Under the pieces are notes generated by a model that was given only the letters and a program-made list of their open reading frames with translations, was not told where the DNA came from and made no database searches. Below are positions 17,305 through 26,587 of a DNA stretch of 64,000 bases, piece after piece. Source of the stretch: HGM04593 sp045612305 (GTDB lineage: Bacteria > Bacteroidota > Bacteroidia > Bacteroidales > Bacteroidaceae). Location of the stretch: positions 1 through 64,000 of the forward strand of contig JAZKYU010000007.1 of assembly GCA_045612305.1 (NCBI GenBank), given 5' to 3'. Positions within the stretch are counted from its first letter, which is position 1. Each line of letters begins with the position of its first letter. The translations under genes were made by a program, and so were the position numbers.

Positions 17305-18435
17305 ATGGCGGTAGAGATAGTAAAGGTTGAAACGCTTGCGCAACTGAAAAAGTTTGTGCGCTACAACTATGAACTTTATAAAAATAACCCCTATGCGGTG
17401 CCCGAGCTCTACGAGGATGCGATGAACACCTTGCGCCGCGACCGCAACGCTGCTTTTGAGTTTTGCGAGGCCGACTACTTTCTCGCTATGCGCGATGGCA
17501 AAATAGTGGGGCGCGTGGCGGCTATTGTGAACAACCGTGCCAACGAGCGTTGGGGCGTGAAGGCTGCGCGCTTTGGTTGGATAGACTTTGTAGACGATGC
17601 CGAGGTGTCGTCGGCTCTTGTGGGAGCTGTGGAGCAGTGGGCGCGTGAGCGTGGGATGACCGAGCTGCAAGGTCCTCTTGGTTTTACCGACCTCGACCGC
17701 GAGGGTATGCTTGTGGAGGGCTTCGACCGCTTGGGTACGATGGCTACAATATACAACCACCCTTATTATCCACAACATATGGAGCGTCTTGGTTTCGAAA
17801 AGGACGTAGATTGGGTGGAATACCTCATAAAAGTACCCGAAAAAAACTGGGAAAAGGCCGAGCGCCTGTCGGGTATCATTGCTCGCAAATATAAATTGCG
17901 TGTGGTGCGCTGCAAGTCGCGCAGTGAACTTGCAAAGCGTTACGGCAAGGCTCTATTTGCTCTTGTGAACGAGTGTTACGCGCCTCTTTATGGCTATTCT
18001 CCCTTGAGCGAGAAACAGATAGAGCAACTTATAAAGCAATATATACCTGTGGTGGACTTGCGCCTTATATCTCTTGTGGTCGATGAGGCCGATAACCTTG
18101 TTGCGCTAGGAGTGACCCTGGTGTCGCTCTCGCGTGCGTTGCAGAAGGCGCGTGGGCGCATCTTTCCCTTTGGGTGGTTGCATCTTGCAAAGGCGCTCTT
18201 CTTTAGCCGCCCCAAAAGGCTCGACTTTTTGCTTGTGGCTGTGAAGCCCGAGTATCAAAGCAAGGGTGTTATGGCGCTTCTCTTCAACGACCTTATGCCG
18301 CGCTACATAGCTATGGGCTTTGAGGATGTGGAGACCAACCCCGAGCTCGAGACAAACAACAAGGTGCAGGCGCAGTGGGAAAGCTTCGAAAAAGAGCAAC
18401 ACAAGCGCCGCAGAGCATACAAAAAAGCATTATAA
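17305..18435 (+). CDS. GNAT-fold N-acetyltransferase-like protein
   Basis: The 376-residue cytoplasmic protein begins with a segment common to a Bacteroidota family (YNYELYKNNPYAVPELYEDAMNTL). It has two GNAT-like halves. The first contains RDGKIVGRVAAIVNN, the beta4 acetyl-CoA-type strand. The second ends in VAVKPEYQSKGVMALLFNDL, which resembles the Q/RxxGxG/A acetyl-CoA loop. Family members are annotated only as acetyltransferases or hypothetical, and the acceptor is unknown. It starts an apparent operon: parE begins 6 bp after its stop. The promoter region upstream contains repeat copy B. Confidence 0.75.
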   Translation: MAVEIVKVETLAQLKKFVRYNYELYKNNPYAVPELYEDAMNTLRRDRNAAFEFCEADYFLAMRDGKIVGRVAAIVNNRANERWGVKAARFGWIDFVDDAEVSSALVGAVEQWARERGMTELQGPLGFTDLDREGMLVEGFDRLGTMATIYNHPYYPQHMERLGFEKDVDWVEYLIKVPEKNWEKAERLSGIIARKYKLRVVRCKSRSELAKRYGKALFALVNECYAPLYGYSPLSEKQIEQLIKQYIPVVDLRLISLVVDEADNLVALGVTLVSLSRALQKARGRIFPFGWLHLAKALFFSRPKRLDFLLVAVKPEYQSKGVMALLFNDLMPRYIAMGFEDVETNPELETNNKVQAQWESFEKEQHKRRRAYKKAL

Positions 18436-18441
18436 CAAAAT

Positions 18442-20394
18442 ATGAGCGAAGAAAAAGATTTGATGTTCGACAACAACGCTCCCGTGGAGCAGGTTACATA
18501 TAACGAGGACAACATACGCCACCTGAGCGATATGGAGCACATACGTACCCGCCCGGGTATGTACATAGGTAAGCTGGGCGACGGCTCGCAGAGCGACGAC
18601 GGTATTTATGTGTTGCTCAAAGAGGTTATAGACAACAGCATCGACGAGTTTAAGATGGGCGGTGGCAAGCGCATCGAGATAGATATAGAAGAAAACCGCT
18701 CGGTGGTAGTGCGCGACTATGGTCGTGGTATTCCGCAGGGTAAGATGATAGAGGCCGTGAGCAAGCTTAACACCGGTGGTAAGTACGACGACAAGGCTTT
18801 TAAAAAATCTGTGGGTTTGAACGGTGTGGGTCTTAAGGCGGTTAATGCGTTGAGCACACGTTTCGAGGTGCGCAGTTACCGCGACGGCGTTGTGCGCACA
18901 GCAACCTTTGAGGCGGGCACGCTCACGGGCGACACCACCGAAAAAACTACCGATGAGAACGGTACATACATAGCCTTCACCCCCGACGCAAAGCTCTTCC
19001 GCAACTACGAGTTTCGCGCGGCTTTCATAGAGACACTCTTGCGCAACTACACCTACCTTAACACCGGCCTTGCCATAATGTTCAACGGTAAGCGCATACT
19101 CTCGCGCAACGGTCTTGCCGACCTCTTGACCGACAATATGACGGCCGAGAGCCTCTATCCCATAATTCACCTCAAGGGCGATGATATAGAGATTGCTTTC
19201 ACCCATGCGCAACAGTATGGCGAGGAGTATTACTCTTTTGTTAACGGCCAGCACACATCGCAGGGTGGTACCCACCAAAGTGCCTTCAAGGAGATGGTTG
19301 CGTCTACTATACACGACTTTTTCTCGGCAAAAAACTTTGAGTATTGCGACATACGCAACGGTATAGTAGCTGCAATAGCTGTGAATATACAGGAGCCTGT
19401 GTTCGAGAGCCAGACAAAGGTGCGCTTGGGCTCAACAACCATCGCACCCGAAGAGGGTAGTATGAGCGTGAAGAAGTTTATAGGTGATTTCATAAAGGAA
19501 GAACTCGATAACTTCTTGCACAAAAATCCCGACATAAGCGATGTGATGCTTGTGAAGATACAGGCCTCGGAGAAGGAGCGCAAGGAGCTTGCCGGCCTCA
19601 CAAAGCAGGTGCGCGAGAAGGCTAAAAAGGTGAATATGCACAACCGCAAGCTACGCGACTGCCGCATACACTACAACGACAGCAAGGGCGACCGTGTAGA
19701 CGAGAGCTGTATCTTCATCACCGAGGGTGACTCGGCGAGCGGCTCCATCACCAAAAGCCGCGATGCAAACACACAAGCGGTATTCAGCTTGCGTGGTAAG
19801 CCGCTTAATTGTTTCGGCTTGAGCCGTGCTGTGGTCTACCAGAACGAGGAGTTTAACCTGTTACAAGCGGCCCTGAACATAGAAGACGGGCTCGAGGGGT
19901 TGCGTTATAACAAGGTGATTGTGGCAACCGATGCCGATGTCGACGGTATGCACATACGCCTGCTTATGATAACCTTCTTCCTGCAATTTTTCCCCGAGCT
20001 CATAAAGAAGGGGCACGTATACATACTGCAAACACCTCTTTTCCGCGTGCGTAACAAGCGCAAGGGCCCCCGTGGCAAAAAAGCTACCGAGGAGGGTGCG
20101 GTGCAGAAGGGCGACTACGAAACAATTTACTGCTACTCCGAGGAGGAGCGCGTGGCTGCTATAGAAAAACTATCGCCCAACCCCGAGATAACCCGCTTTA
20201 AAGGTCTTGGAGAAATTTCGCCCGACGAGTTCCGTAACTTTATAGGCGCCGATATGCGCTTGGAGCGTGTGTCGATGCACAAAGACGACAAGGTTGACGA
20301 CCTTCTTTGCTACTATATGGGCAAGAATACTATGGAGCGCCAGAACTTTATTATTGACAACCTCGTGGTAGAAGAGGACAAAACAAACGCTTAA
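18442..20394 (+). CDS. parE: DNA topoisomerase IV subunit B (GyrB/ParE family)
   Basis: The 650-residue ATPase subunit of a type IIA topoisomerase, most likely topoisomerase IV, decatenates sister chromosomes with ParC. The GHKL ATPase has EVIDNSIDEF, DYGRGIP and GLNGVGLKAVNALS. The transducer domain follows, then TOPRIM with ITEGDSASGS and the acidic DADVDGMH. The ParE assignment over GyrB rests on its length and divergent N-terminus (RTRPGMYIGKLGDGSQSDDG). ParC is not in this window. The gene lies between the acetyltransferase and coaD, with gaps of 6 bp on each side, so it sits in a compact operon. Confidence 0.9.
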   Translation: MSEEKDLMFDNNAPVEQVTYNEDNIRHLSDMEHIRTRPGMYIGKLGDGSQSDDGIYVLLKEVIDNSIDEFKMGGGKRIEIDIEENRSVVVRDYGRGIPQGKMIEAVSKLNTGGKYDDKAFKKSVGLNGVGLKAVNALSTRFEVRSYRDGVVRTATFEAGTLTGDTTEKTTDENGTYIAFTPDAKLFRNYEFRAAFIETLLRNYTYLNTGLAIMFNGKRILSRNGLADLLTDNMTAESLYPIIHLKGDDIEIAFTHAQQYGEEYYSFVNGQHTSQGGTHQSAFKEMVASTIHDFFSAKNFEYCDIRNGIVAAIAVNIQEPVFESQTKVRLGSTTIAPEEGSMSVKKFIGDFIKEELDNFLHKNPDISDVMLVKIQASEKERKELAGLTKQVREKAKKVNMHNRKLRDCRIHYNDSKGDRVDESCIFITEGDSASGSITKSRDANTQAVFSLRGKPLNCFGLSRAVVYQNEEFNLLQAALNIEDGLEGLRYNKVIVATDADVDGMHIRLLMITFFLQFFPELIKKGHVYILQTPLFRVRNKRKGPRGKKATEEGAVQKGDYETIYCYSEEERVAAIEKLSPNPEITRFKGLGEISPDEFRNFIGADMRLERVSMHKDDKVDDLLCYYMGKNTMERQNFIIDNLVVEEDKTNA

Positions 20395-20400
20395 AACCCG

Positions 20401-20841
20401 ATGAAAAATATAGCTCTTTTTGCCGGTACTTTCGACCCTTATACTATGGGGCATCACGATGTGGTGCAACGTGCCCTCCCACTCTTCGACAAGGTTATTG
20501 TGGCTGTGGGTAATAATATGGGTAAAAAATGTATGCTCACCCCGCAGGAACGTGTTGACGCAATAAAGTCTATATATGCAACCGAGCCTCGCGTGGAGGT
20601 TGCCTTGTACGATGGGCTCACTATGGACTATGCTCGTGAGGTGGGCGCAACAGCGTTGTTGCGTGGTGTGCGCACGGTAAAGGATTTTGAGTATGAACGT
20701 GAACTTGCCGATGTGAACTTGCGCGTGGGTGGGGTGGAGACGGTAATCCTCTTCTGCAGGCCCGAGTATGCATCAATAAGCAGCAGCTTGGTGCGCGAGC
20801 TTGTCGCGTACGGCAAGGACGTAACATCTTTGTTACCATAA
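20401..20841 (+). CDS. coaD: pantetheine-phosphate adenylyltransferase
   Basis: The 146-residue enzyme transfers AMP from ATP to 4'-phosphopantetheine, forming dephospho-CoA in coenzyme A synthesis. The nucleotidylyltransferase signature GTFDPYTMGH spans residues 9-18, with threonine in the first position of the usual HxGH-type motif. The second motif ISSSLVREL is near residues 127-135, and ALLRGVR in the middle is family-typical. It starts 6 bp after parE and is followed at 12 bp by the S41 protease gene. The length is slightly short for the family but complete. Confidence 0.95.
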   Translation: MKNIALFAGTFDPYTMGHHDVVQRALPLFDKVIVAVGNNMGKKCMLTPQERVDAIKSIYATEPRVEVALYDGLTMDYAREVGATALLRGVRTVKDFEYERELADVNLRVGGVETVILFCRPEYASISSSLVRELVAYGKDVTSLLP

Positions 20842-20853
20842 AAAACAGGTTAA

Positions 20854-22455
20854 ATGAGAAAACTTCTTTTTCTACTATATGTTGTGTGCTTTGCGCTTGC
20901 TACAAAAGCGCAAGATGCGCCTCAAATGCCCTCGTCGTTGTTTAAGCTGCTATCGGCCGGGAACGTTATAAACCGTTTCTATGTCGACAAGGTTGACAAC
21001 GATAAAATTGTGGAGGAGGGCATAAAAGCTATGCTCAAAGAGCTGGACCCACACTCTTCGTACAGCGACCCTAAAGAGACAAAAGCTCTTCTCGAGGAGA
21101 TGCAGGGTAGTTTTGGCGGTATAGGCATACAGTTTAATATGCTCGACGACACGCTCTACGTTGTGCGTACAACAGAGGGTGGCCCGTCGAGAAACGCTGG
21201 TATTTTGCCTGGCGACCGCGTGGTACTTGTGAACGACACGCTCATTGCGGGTGTTTCGATGGAGCGTTCCGATATTATGTCGCGCCTGCGTGGTCTTGAG
21301 GGCACGGCTGTAAAGGTTGCTGTGAAACGTGGGGGCGTGCCGCAGTTGCTTGTTTTTAATCTTGTACGCAAGCAGATAGCTACAAAGAGCGTGGATGTTG
21401 CATATATGGTCGACAAAAAGGTGGGCTACATACGCATAACATCGTTTGGAGCAACAACCCACAAGGAATTTGTGTCGGCGCTCGACTCTCTTAAGTCTTG
21501 CGGTATGCAGTCGCTTATGCTCGACCTGCAGGGTAACGGGGGCGGTTATCTCTCGGCGGCAGTGGATATTGCCAACGAGTTTCTGGAGCAAACCAACCTT
21601 ATAGTTTACACCGAGGGGCGCTTGTCGCCTCGTTACGAGCACATAGCAAAAGGCGGTGGCCGCTTTGTGAAGGGTAACCTCGTGGTGCTTGTCGACGAGA
21701 CATCAGCTTCGGCATCTGAAATTTTATCGGGAGCTTTGCAAGACTGGGACCGTGCAGCCATCGTGGGGCGCAGAACATTCGGTAAGGGGCTCGTGCAGCG
21801 TCCTTTTAGTATGCCCGACAACTCTATGATACGTCTCACAATATCGCGTTACTACACGCCGTCGGGGCGCAGTATACAGAAACCCTACGGCGACTCTATA
21901 AGCTACAAAGACGACCTTATGAACCGCTACAACCGTGGCGAGCTCACAACAGCCGACAGCATACACTTCCCCGACTCTTTAAAGGCCTTTACCAAGCGTC
22001 TTGGTCGTGTGGTTTATGGTGGCGGTGGTATTATGCCCGACTATTTTGTGCCTCTCGACACTATGCGCTATACAAAATATCATCGCGACCTGTCGCGTAA
22101 GGGCACCTTGGTTATGGCTGCTTTGCGCTATGTGGATGCTCACCGCGGCGAGCTTAAAAACCGATACCCTACATTTGCTAGTTACGATGAAAATTTCGAG
22201 GTAGACAGCACATTTATGGCTGTTGTGAACAAGCAAGCCGAGCGTGATAGTGTGAAGCTTGAGGGTGGTGAAGAGGAGCTTGCAAAATCCTTGCCCGAAA
22301 TTTCTTTCCAGCTAAAGTGGCTTGTTGCGCGCGACCTTTGGGATACTTGCGAGGCTGTCCGTCTCTACAACAAAAATAACGAATTCTTTAAAAAAGGGTA
22401 TGCTATAATAAAGAAGCGCAAAATGGACAAGGTGCTTAAGAAGGAGGAAAAATAA
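20854..22455 (+). CDS. S41 family C-terminal-processing protease
   Basis: The 533-residue periplasmic or membrane-anchored serine protease has a signal peptide (MRKLLFLLYVVCFALATKAQ). Next come a cap helix region with DPHSSY, a PDZ domain (GGIGIQFNML... to NDTLIAG, about residues 88-133) and the peptidase core. The catalytic serine is S286 in SASASEI, with lysine K311 in GRRTFGKGLVQ, 25 residues later as in Prc. It cleaves C-terminal tails of envelope proteins. It is the last gene of the acetyltransferase-parE-coaD operon and meets the minus-strand methyltransferase gene tail to tail, with only 3 bp between the stop codons. Confidence 0.93.
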   Translation: MRKLLFLLYVVCFALATKAQDAPQMPSSLFKLLSAGNVINRFYVDKVDNDKIVEEGIKAMLKELDPHSSYSDPKETKALLEEMQGSFGGIGIQFNMLDDTLYVVRTTEGGPSRNAGILPGDRVVLVNDTLIAGVSMERSDIMSRLRGLEGTAVKVAVKRGGVPQLLVFNLVRKQIATKSVDVAYMVDKKVGYIRITSFGATTHKEFVSALDSLKSCGMQSLMLDLQGNGGGYLSAAVDIANEFLEQTNLIVYTEGRLSPRYEHIAKGGGRFVKGNLVVLVDETSASASEILSGALQDWDRAAIVGRRTFGKGLVQRPFSMPDNSMIRLTISRYYTPSGRSIQKPYGDSISYKDDLMNRYNRGELTTADSIHFPDSLKAFTKRLGRVVYGGGGIMPDYFVPLDTMRYTKYHRDLSRKGTLVMAALRYVDAHRGELKNRYPTFASYDENFEVDSTFMAVVNKQAERDSVKLEGGEEELAKSLPEISFQLKWLVARDLWDTCEAVRLYNKNNEFFKKGYAIIKKRKMDKVLKKEEK

Positions 22456-22458
22456 TGT

Positions 22459-23625
22459 CTACACCTTCTCGCAAAGAATAAGTACTTTGCGTTCGTCGGC
22501 AAGGGTGGTGGCGAAGATGTATTTGTCGCCTCCGTCGGTGAGCTTTAGTCTTTTGCGCAGTTGCTGGACGCTCTCGGGGAAGTTACGCACAGTTATATTG
22601 GCCTTCTTTAGTTGAGAGAGCTCTTTTATGTCGTTTTTTGTGAAACCAAAGATTTTCTCTACTTTAAATTTGCGTCCGGGGAAGTTTGTTATCTCCTCCT
22701 CGGTAGTATAGAGGTGGCTGTTTGGGTGTAGCTTGCGGCTCTTGGTCGCTTGGACAAGAGCGTGGTGGCAGCCGGCTTTTTGTATGGCGGCGTTTGGCTC
22801 GTAGAGGTATTTCCCTACCTCGCAAGCGAGGGTGATGTTTGCTGCTTGCTCCTCGCTGTCGGTGAAAGAGAAAGTTTCGTTGCTCTTGCCTGTTATGTTT
22901 ACGCAGTGTGTGCGTGGGTGCTCTCCCTTGCCCGATAGAATGAAAAGCAACTCTTTGCACTCGTTGTTTACGGCAATTATGTGCACCTCGCTTATGTTTT
23001 TAAGTTCGTGGCGCGCAGCTGCAATGTCGAGCATAGGTGAGCATTTTATCATAACTTTCTGGCTCTTTTCCAGCAAAATATTTTCAAGTTCAGCCACCGA
23101 AGGGGTGCAGTCGGCAAGGGCTACAACTTTTCTGCCGTCGCCGTCGCGTCGGGCGGGGTCTATGAAAATCCAGTCGAGCGTGGGAAGGTGCGGGAGTCTA
23201 TTCTCGCACTCATCGTTTATAATTTCTATATGCTCAAGCCCTAGTATGGGGAAGTTGTTGTGCGCAATATCGCACAGCACGGGGTTGCGCTCTATGTATA
23301 ATGCTTTTTTAAAGTTGCGTGCCAGGTAGCTGCAGTCGATGCCGAAACCGCCCGTGAGGTCGGCTAGGGTGTCGCCGCTTGCGAGAGAGGCTTTGTAGAA
23401 GGCTGTGGCTTGCGAGGAACACTGCTCCAGAGAGATGCGTGGCGGGAATATTATACCTTCTCTTTCGGCCCACTCGGGGAGCTTGTTTTTTGCAGTCTGC
23501 CACCCCTCTATCTGTGTGACAGCGTAGCGCATATCCACGTCGGGGTAACGCTTTGCTTGCAGGGCAAGCGTGCATACGTTGTCGTTGCGGTGCTCGCGTA
23601 TGAATTTAAGGGTGGCTTCGTTCAT
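22459..23625 (-). CDS. SAM-dependent methyltransferase with THUMP-like C-terminus, substrate unknown
   Basis: The 388-residue protein has a SAM-binding motif DLTGGFGIDCSY and a downstream FIDPARRDGDGRK motif typical of class I RNA methyltransferase-like proteins. A C-terminal region (about residues 290-388) resembles the THUMP-like domain of a Bacteroidota family. The N-terminal IREHRNDNVCTLALQAKRYPDVDM segment is also family-typical. RNA is the likely target but this is inference. I start at the ATG at 23625, since the longer frame adds unlike residues over the pckA terminator. The pckA terminator ends about 80 bp upstream, so it is probably a separate unit. Confidence 0.8.
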   Translation of the reverse strand: MNEATLKFIREHRNDNVCTLALQAKRYPDVDMRYAVTQIEGWQTAKNKLPEWAEREGIIFPPRISLEQCSSQATAFYKASLASGDTLADLTGGFGIDCSYLARNFKKALYIERNPVLCDIAHNNFPILGLEHIEIINDECENRLPHLPTLDWIFIDPARRDGDGRKVVALADCTPSVAELENILLEKSQKVMIKCSPMLDIAAARHELKNISEVHIIAVNNECKELLFILSGKGEHPRTHCVNITGKSNETFSFTDSEEQAANITLACEVGKYLYEPNAAIQKAGCHHALVQATKSRKLHPNSHLYTTEEEITNFPGRKFKVEKIFGFTKNDIKELSQLKKANITVRNFPESVQQLRKRLKLTDGGDKYIFATTLADERKVLILCEKV

Positions 23626-23703
23626 TGTGCTTTCTTTTCTATAAAGGTAGGGATAATATCTTGCTCTGCAAAGGGTGTTGCAGGCTTTTTCGTTTTTGGG
23701 TAT

Positions 23704-23737
23704 GAAAAAACAGAGGATGGCGTGTGCCATCCTCTGT
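23704..23737 (-). terminator. intrinsic terminator of pckA
   Basis: ACAGAGGATGGC (23710-23721) pairs perfectly with GCCATCCTCTGT (23726-23737) around a 4-nt loop. Read on the minus strand it is followed by TTTTTT. It lies about 25 bp after the pckA stop. Confidence 0.9.
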
Positions 23738-23762
23738 TGAATATATTCTCAAACTTTTAATA

Positions 23763-25364
23763 TTAGAGTTTGGGACCTGCAGCAACAAGTGCTTTACCAG
23801 CGTCGTTGCCTGTGTACTTTGTAAAGTTCTTGATGAAGCGACCAGCCAAGTCGATAGCTTTCTCCTCCCACTGTGCAGCGTCAGCATATGTGTCGCGGGG
23901 GTCGAGGATAGCGGGATCAACACCGGGAAGCTCTGTGGGAACCACAAAGTCGAAGTGAGGTATAGTCTTGGTGGGAGCTGTATCGATTGAGCCATCGAGG
24001 ATAGCGTCGATGATACCACGTGTATCCTTGATAGAGATACGCTTGCCGGTACCGTTCCAACCTGTGTTCACCAAGTATGCCTTAGCACCGTTCTTCTCCA
24101 TCTTCTTAACGAGCTCCTCACCATATTTTGTGGGGTGCAAGCTCAAGAAGGCTGCGCCGAAACAAGCTGAGAATGTGGGTGTGGGCTCTGTAATACCACG
24201 CTCTGTACCAGCGAGTTTAGCAGTAAATCCTGAAAGGAAGTAGTACTGTGTCTGCTCGGGAGAGAGGATAGATACGGGAGGCAATACACCGAATGCGTCA
24301 GCTGAAAGGAAGATAACTTTCTTCGCGGGAGCTGCCATAGAGCCGGGCTTGATGTTGTTGATGTGGTTGATGGGGTAAGAAACACGAGTGTTCTCGGTTA
24401 CGCTCTTATCAGCGAAGTCGATCTTACCGTTTGCGTCAACTGTAACGTTCTCAAGCAATGCGTCGCGTTTGATAGCGTTGAAGATATCGGGCTCGCTCTC
24501 TTTGTCGAGGTTGATAACCTTTGCGTAGCAACCACCCTCGAAGTTAAATACAGACTCGTCGTCCCAGCCGTGCTCGTCGTCACCGATAAGCATACGTTTG
24601 GGGTCGGTAGAGAGAGTTGTTTTACCTGTACCGGAAAGACCGAAGAAGATAGCTGTCTCGCCCTTCTCGTTTGTGTTAGCCGAGCAGTGCATAGAAGCGA
24701 TACCCTGCAAGGGGAGGTAGTAGTTCATCATCGAGAACATACCCTTCTTCATCTCACCATCCGACCATGTCTTGGCGATAATCTCCTCGCGTGTTGTGAG
24801 GTTGAACACAACAGCTGTCTCAGAGTTCAAACCGAGCTCTTTGTAGTTCTCAACAGCAGCCTTAGAAGCGTTGTAAACGATAAAGTCGGGCTCACCGAAA
24901 GAAGCCAACTCCTCGACTGTGGGGCGGATGAACATGTTTGTTACAAAGTGTGCCTGCCAAGCTACCTCCATGATGAAACGTACTTTCAAACGTGTTGTGG
25001 GGTTAGCACCGCAGAAAGCGTCAACAACGTAGAGTTTCTTGTCTGAAAGCTCTTTTGTTGCGATCTCTTTAAGAACGTTCCAAGCCTCTGTTGTAACGGG
25101 TTTGTTGTCGTTCTTGTACTCCTCAGATGTCCACCATACAGTGTTCTCTGATGTTGCATCTTTAACGATGAACTTGTCCTTGGGAGAACGGCCGGTGTAT
25201 ACACCTGTCATTACGTTTACTGCGCCAAGCTCTGTAACTTGACCAACTTCATAACCTTGAAGACCGGGCATTGTCTCTTCTGCAAAAAGCTGCTCGAAAG
25301 AAGGGTTGTAGATAACCTCTTTAGCACCGGCGATACCATACTTGGTAAGATCTATTGTTGCCAT
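23763..25364 (-). CDS. pckA: phosphoenolpyruvate carboxykinase (ATP)
   Basis: The 533-residue enzyme interconverts oxaloacetate and phosphoenolpyruvate with ATP/ADP. In Bacteroidota it commonly works in the carboxylating direction on the path to fumarate and succinate, as well as in gluconeogenesis. The kinase P-loop is GLSGTGKTTLSTDP, followed by LIGDDEHGW with metal and ATP ligands. The N-terminus has the substrate-binding GVYTGRSPKDKF, and FCGANPTTRLK and FIRPTVEE are family-typical. Codon use is highly biased. It has a near-perfect promoter at 25473-25504 with an adjacent dyad, and a strong terminator, so it is monocistronic. Confidence 0.97.
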   Translation of the reverse strand: MATIDLTKYGIAGAKEVIYNPSFEQLFAEETMPGLQGYEVGQVTELGAVNVMTGVYTGRSPKDKFIVKDATSENTVWWTSEEYKNDNKPVTTEAWNVLKEIATKELSDKKLYVVDAFCGANPTTRLKVRFIMEVAWQAHFVTNMFIRPTVEELASFGEPDFIVYNASKAAVENYKELGLNSETAVVFNLTTREEIIAKTWSDGEMKKGMFSMMNYYLPLQGIASMHCSANTNEKGETAIFFGLSGTGKTTLSTDPKRMLIGDDEHGWDDESVFNFEGGCYAKVINLDKESEPDIFNAIKRDALLENVTVDANGKIDFADKSVTENTRVSYPINHINNIKPGSMAAPAKKVIFLSADAFGVLPPVSILSPEQTQYYFLSGFTAKLAGTERGITEPTPTFSACFGAAFLSLHPTKYGEELVKKMEKNGAKAYLVNTGWNGTGKRISIKDTRGIIDAILDGSIDTAPTKTIPHFDFVVPTELPGVDPAILDPRDTYADAAQWEEKAIDLAGRFIKNFTKYTGNDAGKALVAAGPKL

Positions 25365-25472
25365 AATTTTAAAAAATTAAGTTGTTTATAATAATCTCTT
25401 GTTTCTAGGGCTTTCGGTAATTTTGTGTAAAATTTAACATTTTTGCTCAAACTTGCCGAAATTCTCCTAATG

Positions 25473-25504
25473 CAAAGATATATCTTTTTGTTGAAACTCT
25501 CAAA
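25473..25504 (-). promoter_or_regulatory. promoter of pckA
   Basis: On the minus strand it reads TTTG (25504-25501), a spacer of exactly 20 bp, then TATCTTTG (25480-25473), a full match to the Bacteroidota consensus. The -7 box sits in a 14-bp palindrome AAAGATATATCTTT (25474-25487). The leader is roughly 100 nt. Confidence 0.75.
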
Positions 25505-25506
25505 AC

Positions 25507-25530
25507 AATTAAAGAAAAATTTCTTTAATT
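25507..25530. promoter_or_regulatory. dyad symmetry next to the pckA -33 element
   Basis: AATTAAAGAAA (25507-25517) and TTTCTTTAATT (25520-25530) form an 11-bp perfect inverted repeat with 2 bp between, starting 2 bp upstream of the -33 TTTG. Position and symmetry suggest an operator for a dimeric regulator. The regulator is unknown. Confidence 0.5.
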
Positions 25531-25854
25531 ACTGCAAAAAGCTCTTTTTAGCTCTGTTTTTGGTGGTTTTTGTGTTTTTCAAAATGTCATCTTGTAACCT
25601 TTTTTGTCTATATTTTTTTACTCGCTACTCTTGCTTTTGGGGGTTTATTGCGCTTTTGTATCGAGAAAAGGTGTGTTTTTTGACATTTTGTATTTTGTGC
25701 CTCCTCCTCCTAAATTTTTGTGTTTTTTTTATATTATTATGGTAATGTGCGCTATTTGGTTAAAAAAGATTATTTTTTTAACGAAAAAGAGTATATTCGC
25801 AACGGATTTAAAATGTTATGGCGTTCTTTGCGCCGGTAAAACAGATATACAAAT

Positions 25855-26505
25855 ATGAAAATAGTTGATTTGTCGAAACAAAACACGGTTTTGAATCGCT
25901 TTATAACCGAGATACGTGACAAGGATATCCAGAAGGACCAGATGCGCTTTCGTCGCAACATTGAGCGTATAGGTGAAATTATGGCTTATGAGATAAGCAA
26001 AGAGCTCCCCTACGAAGAACTTGCGGTTAAAACACCGCTTGGCGAGGCTGTTCACAACGTGCCCACCGACAAAGTGGTGCTTGCAACTATTTTGCGCGCG
26101 GGCTTGCCCTTGCACACCGGTTTCCACAACTATTTCGATAGCGCCGAGAATGCTTTTGTGTCGGCCTATCGCGAGTATACCGACGATACCCACTTTGAGG
26201 TGAAGGTGGAATATCTTGCTTCGCCGCGTCTCGACGGTAAGTATGTTTTGCTTGTTGATACGATGCTTGCTACGGGTTGCAGCACGGATTTGTGCTACCG
26301 TGCCCTCCTAACCAAGGGTCGCCCCGAGAAGCTTATCATAGCGGCTGTTATTGCAAGCCAAGAGGCTGTGGATTTTGTGAAAAAGACCTTCCCCGAGGAT
26401 ACTATTCTTTACTGTGCTGCTATAGACCCGATACTAAACAACCACTATTATATAATACCTGGTCTTGGCGACGCGGGTGATCTCTGTTTCGGAGAAAAAG
26501 ATTAA
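25855..26505 (+). CDS. upp: uracil phosphoribosyltransferase
   Basis: The 216-residue enzyme makes UMP from uracil and PRPP in pyrimidine salvage. The PRPP-binding loop is VLLVDTMLATGCS (about residues 130-142). The uracil-binding C-terminus has YIIPGLGDAGDLCFG, which matches the family end. LATILRAGLPLHTGF is the conserved upstream segment. The protein is cytoplasmic. It is a single-gene unit, with an AT-rich upstream region shared with pckA and a strong terminator 26 bp after the stop. Complete, with no anomalies. Confidence 0.96.
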   Translation: MKIVDLSKQNTVLNRFITEIRDKDIQKDQMRFRRNIERIGEIMAYEISKELPYEELAVKTPLGEAVHNVPTDKVVLATILRAGLPLHTGFHNYFDSAENAFVSAYREYTDDTHFEVKVEYLASPRLDGKYVLLVDTMLATGCSTDLCYRALLTKGRPEKLIIAAVIASQEAVDFVKKTFPEDTILYCAAIDPILNNHYYIIPGLGDAGDLCFGEKD

Positions 26506-26531
26506 CGCTTTATAGAGTTATATATATAATT

Positions 26532-26565
26532 AGGAGGGAACGCTGTAGCGTTCCCTCCTGTTTTT
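26532..26565 (+). terminator. intrinsic terminator of upp
   Basis: AGGAGGGAACGCT (26532-26544) pairs perfectly with AGCGTTCCCTCCT (26547-26559), then GTTTTT. The loop is only 2 nt if fully paired. Confidence 0.88.
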
Positions 26566-26587
26566 GTATATGTATGTAACCCTGTGG

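Larger units (their letters stand above)
25365..25854. other. non-coding AT-rich stretch between pckA and upp
   Basis: These 490 bp hold the pckA leader, its promoter and dyad, and then the region upstream of upp. The section 25535-25760 is T-rich and low in complexity, and its only long frame is a hydrophobic run of leucine, phenylalanine and cysteine that I do not accept as a gene. A -7-like TATATTCG sits at 25792-25799 for upp; no good -33 partner is at standard spacing. Confidence 0.6.

Noticed and set aside
25443..25745. 100-codon hydrophobic frame between pckA and upp
   Set aside because: It lies in T-rich low-complexity DNA and overlaps the pckA promoter and dyad. The residue make-up reflects the base composition.
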